In this document: positions 63,934-64,000 of the stretch, in pieces
Position numbering within the stretch: the stretch's first letter is position 1
Layout of the letters: each line of letters opens with the position of its first letter
From: [Pseudopropionibacterium] massiliense
GTDB lineage: Bacteria; Actinomycetota; Actinomycetes; Propionibacteriales; Propionibacteriaceae
Assembly: GCF_900607225.1 (NCBI RefSeq)
Contig: NZ_LR027842.1
Coordinates: forward strand, 1,268,865 to 1,332,864
Direction: 5' to 3'
Length of the DNA: 64,000 bases
The notes under the pieces: generated by a model
Seen by the model: only the letters and a program-made list of their open reading frames with translations
The model's database searches: none
Told to the model about the DNA's origin: nothing
Position numbers and translations under genes: made by a program

Positions 63934-64000
63934 GGCCCCGTTGTGTAGCGGCCTAGCACGCCGCCCTCTCAAGGCGGTAGCGCGGGTTCGAATCCCGTCG
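63934..64000 (+). tRNA. tRNA-Glu (anticodon CTC), truncated by the window end
   Basis: Acceptor 5' strand GGCCCCG, D-arm GTG-TAGCGGCCTAG-CAC, anticodon stem CCGCC/GGCGG around the loop CTCTCAA (anticodon CTC) and T-arm GCGGG-TTCGAAT-CCCGT are all present. The final six or so bases of the acceptor lie beyond position 64000. It follows tRNA-Gln by 37 bp and is probably co-transcribed with it. Confidence 0.93.

Overview
The window is high-GC DNA with dense, tightly packed genes, many GTG starts and several apparently leaderless genes, which points to an actinobacterium. The strongest taxonomic clue is a 1125-residue protein that looks like the pyrophosphate-dependent PEP carboxykinase (carboxytransphosphorylase) of propionibacteria. 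With the rest of the gene set this suggests a member of the Propionibacteriaceae (Arachnia/Propionibacterium-like; inference, no database was searched). No prophage, complete insertion sequence or CRISPR array is visible. Most of the window reads as chromosomal core plus metabolic accessory genes.

Layout. 1-232: a damaged edge, with an almost pure G tract cutting off oxyR after its first ten codons. 229-2478: peroxide defence (ahpC-ahpF, then oxyR, all on the minus strand). 2479-9914: Lhr-type helicase, 6-phosphogluconate dehydrogenase, and a sugar-binding lipoprotein with no permease genes beside it. 9942-14746: pyrB-pyrC and aminopeptidase N. 14835-21039: DNA maintenance (ligA, a SWIM-SNF2 helicase, a Nei-type glycosylase). 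21050-27139: beta-phosphoglucomutase with a GH65 disaccharide phosphorylase, an unknown protein, and a TIGR03943/permease pair. 27181-31379: a tannase-like lipoprotein, an unusual sigma-region-4-like HTH protein with three homing-endonuclease-type repeats, a gene-poor 0.6 kb stretch with an inverted repeat, and an excalibur protein.

31417-41068 is a carbohydrate island. A six-gene minus-strand operon encodes an RpiB-like isomerase, an unknown multi-spanning membrane protein, a NagD/AraL-type phosphatase, an FGGY kinase, an AraM-like polyol-phosphate dehydrogenase and an AraB-like kinase. A DeoR regulator lies upstream, and a GH36 alpha-galactosidase is divergent from it. Without araA and araD this is not a standard arabinose operon. 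The enzymes fit kinase, then dehydrogenase, then isomerase steps on a polyol or rare sugar. 42585-44891 encodes a fusion of a ROK-type repressor with a Gfo/Idh/MocA oxidoreductase.

45238-60971: PPi-PEPCK, an SH3b/RlpA wall protein, an ilvB-ilvN-ilvC operon behind a clear attenuator (leader peptide ending Leu-Val-Ile-Val, then a terminator), an MFS transporter, a superfamily 2 helicase with membrane segments, an NfeD-flotillin pair, and leuB. 61084-64000: a FAH-family hydrolase, a CPBP membrane protease, an L-asparaginase, tRNA-Gln(CTG) and a tRNA-Glu(CTC) cut by the window end.

The items most worth follow-up are the ROK-oxidoreductase fusion, the six-gene polyol/rare-sugar operon with its unknown transporter, the membrane-anchored helicase, the HTH/three-repeat protein and the ilv attenuator with its leaderless leader peptide.
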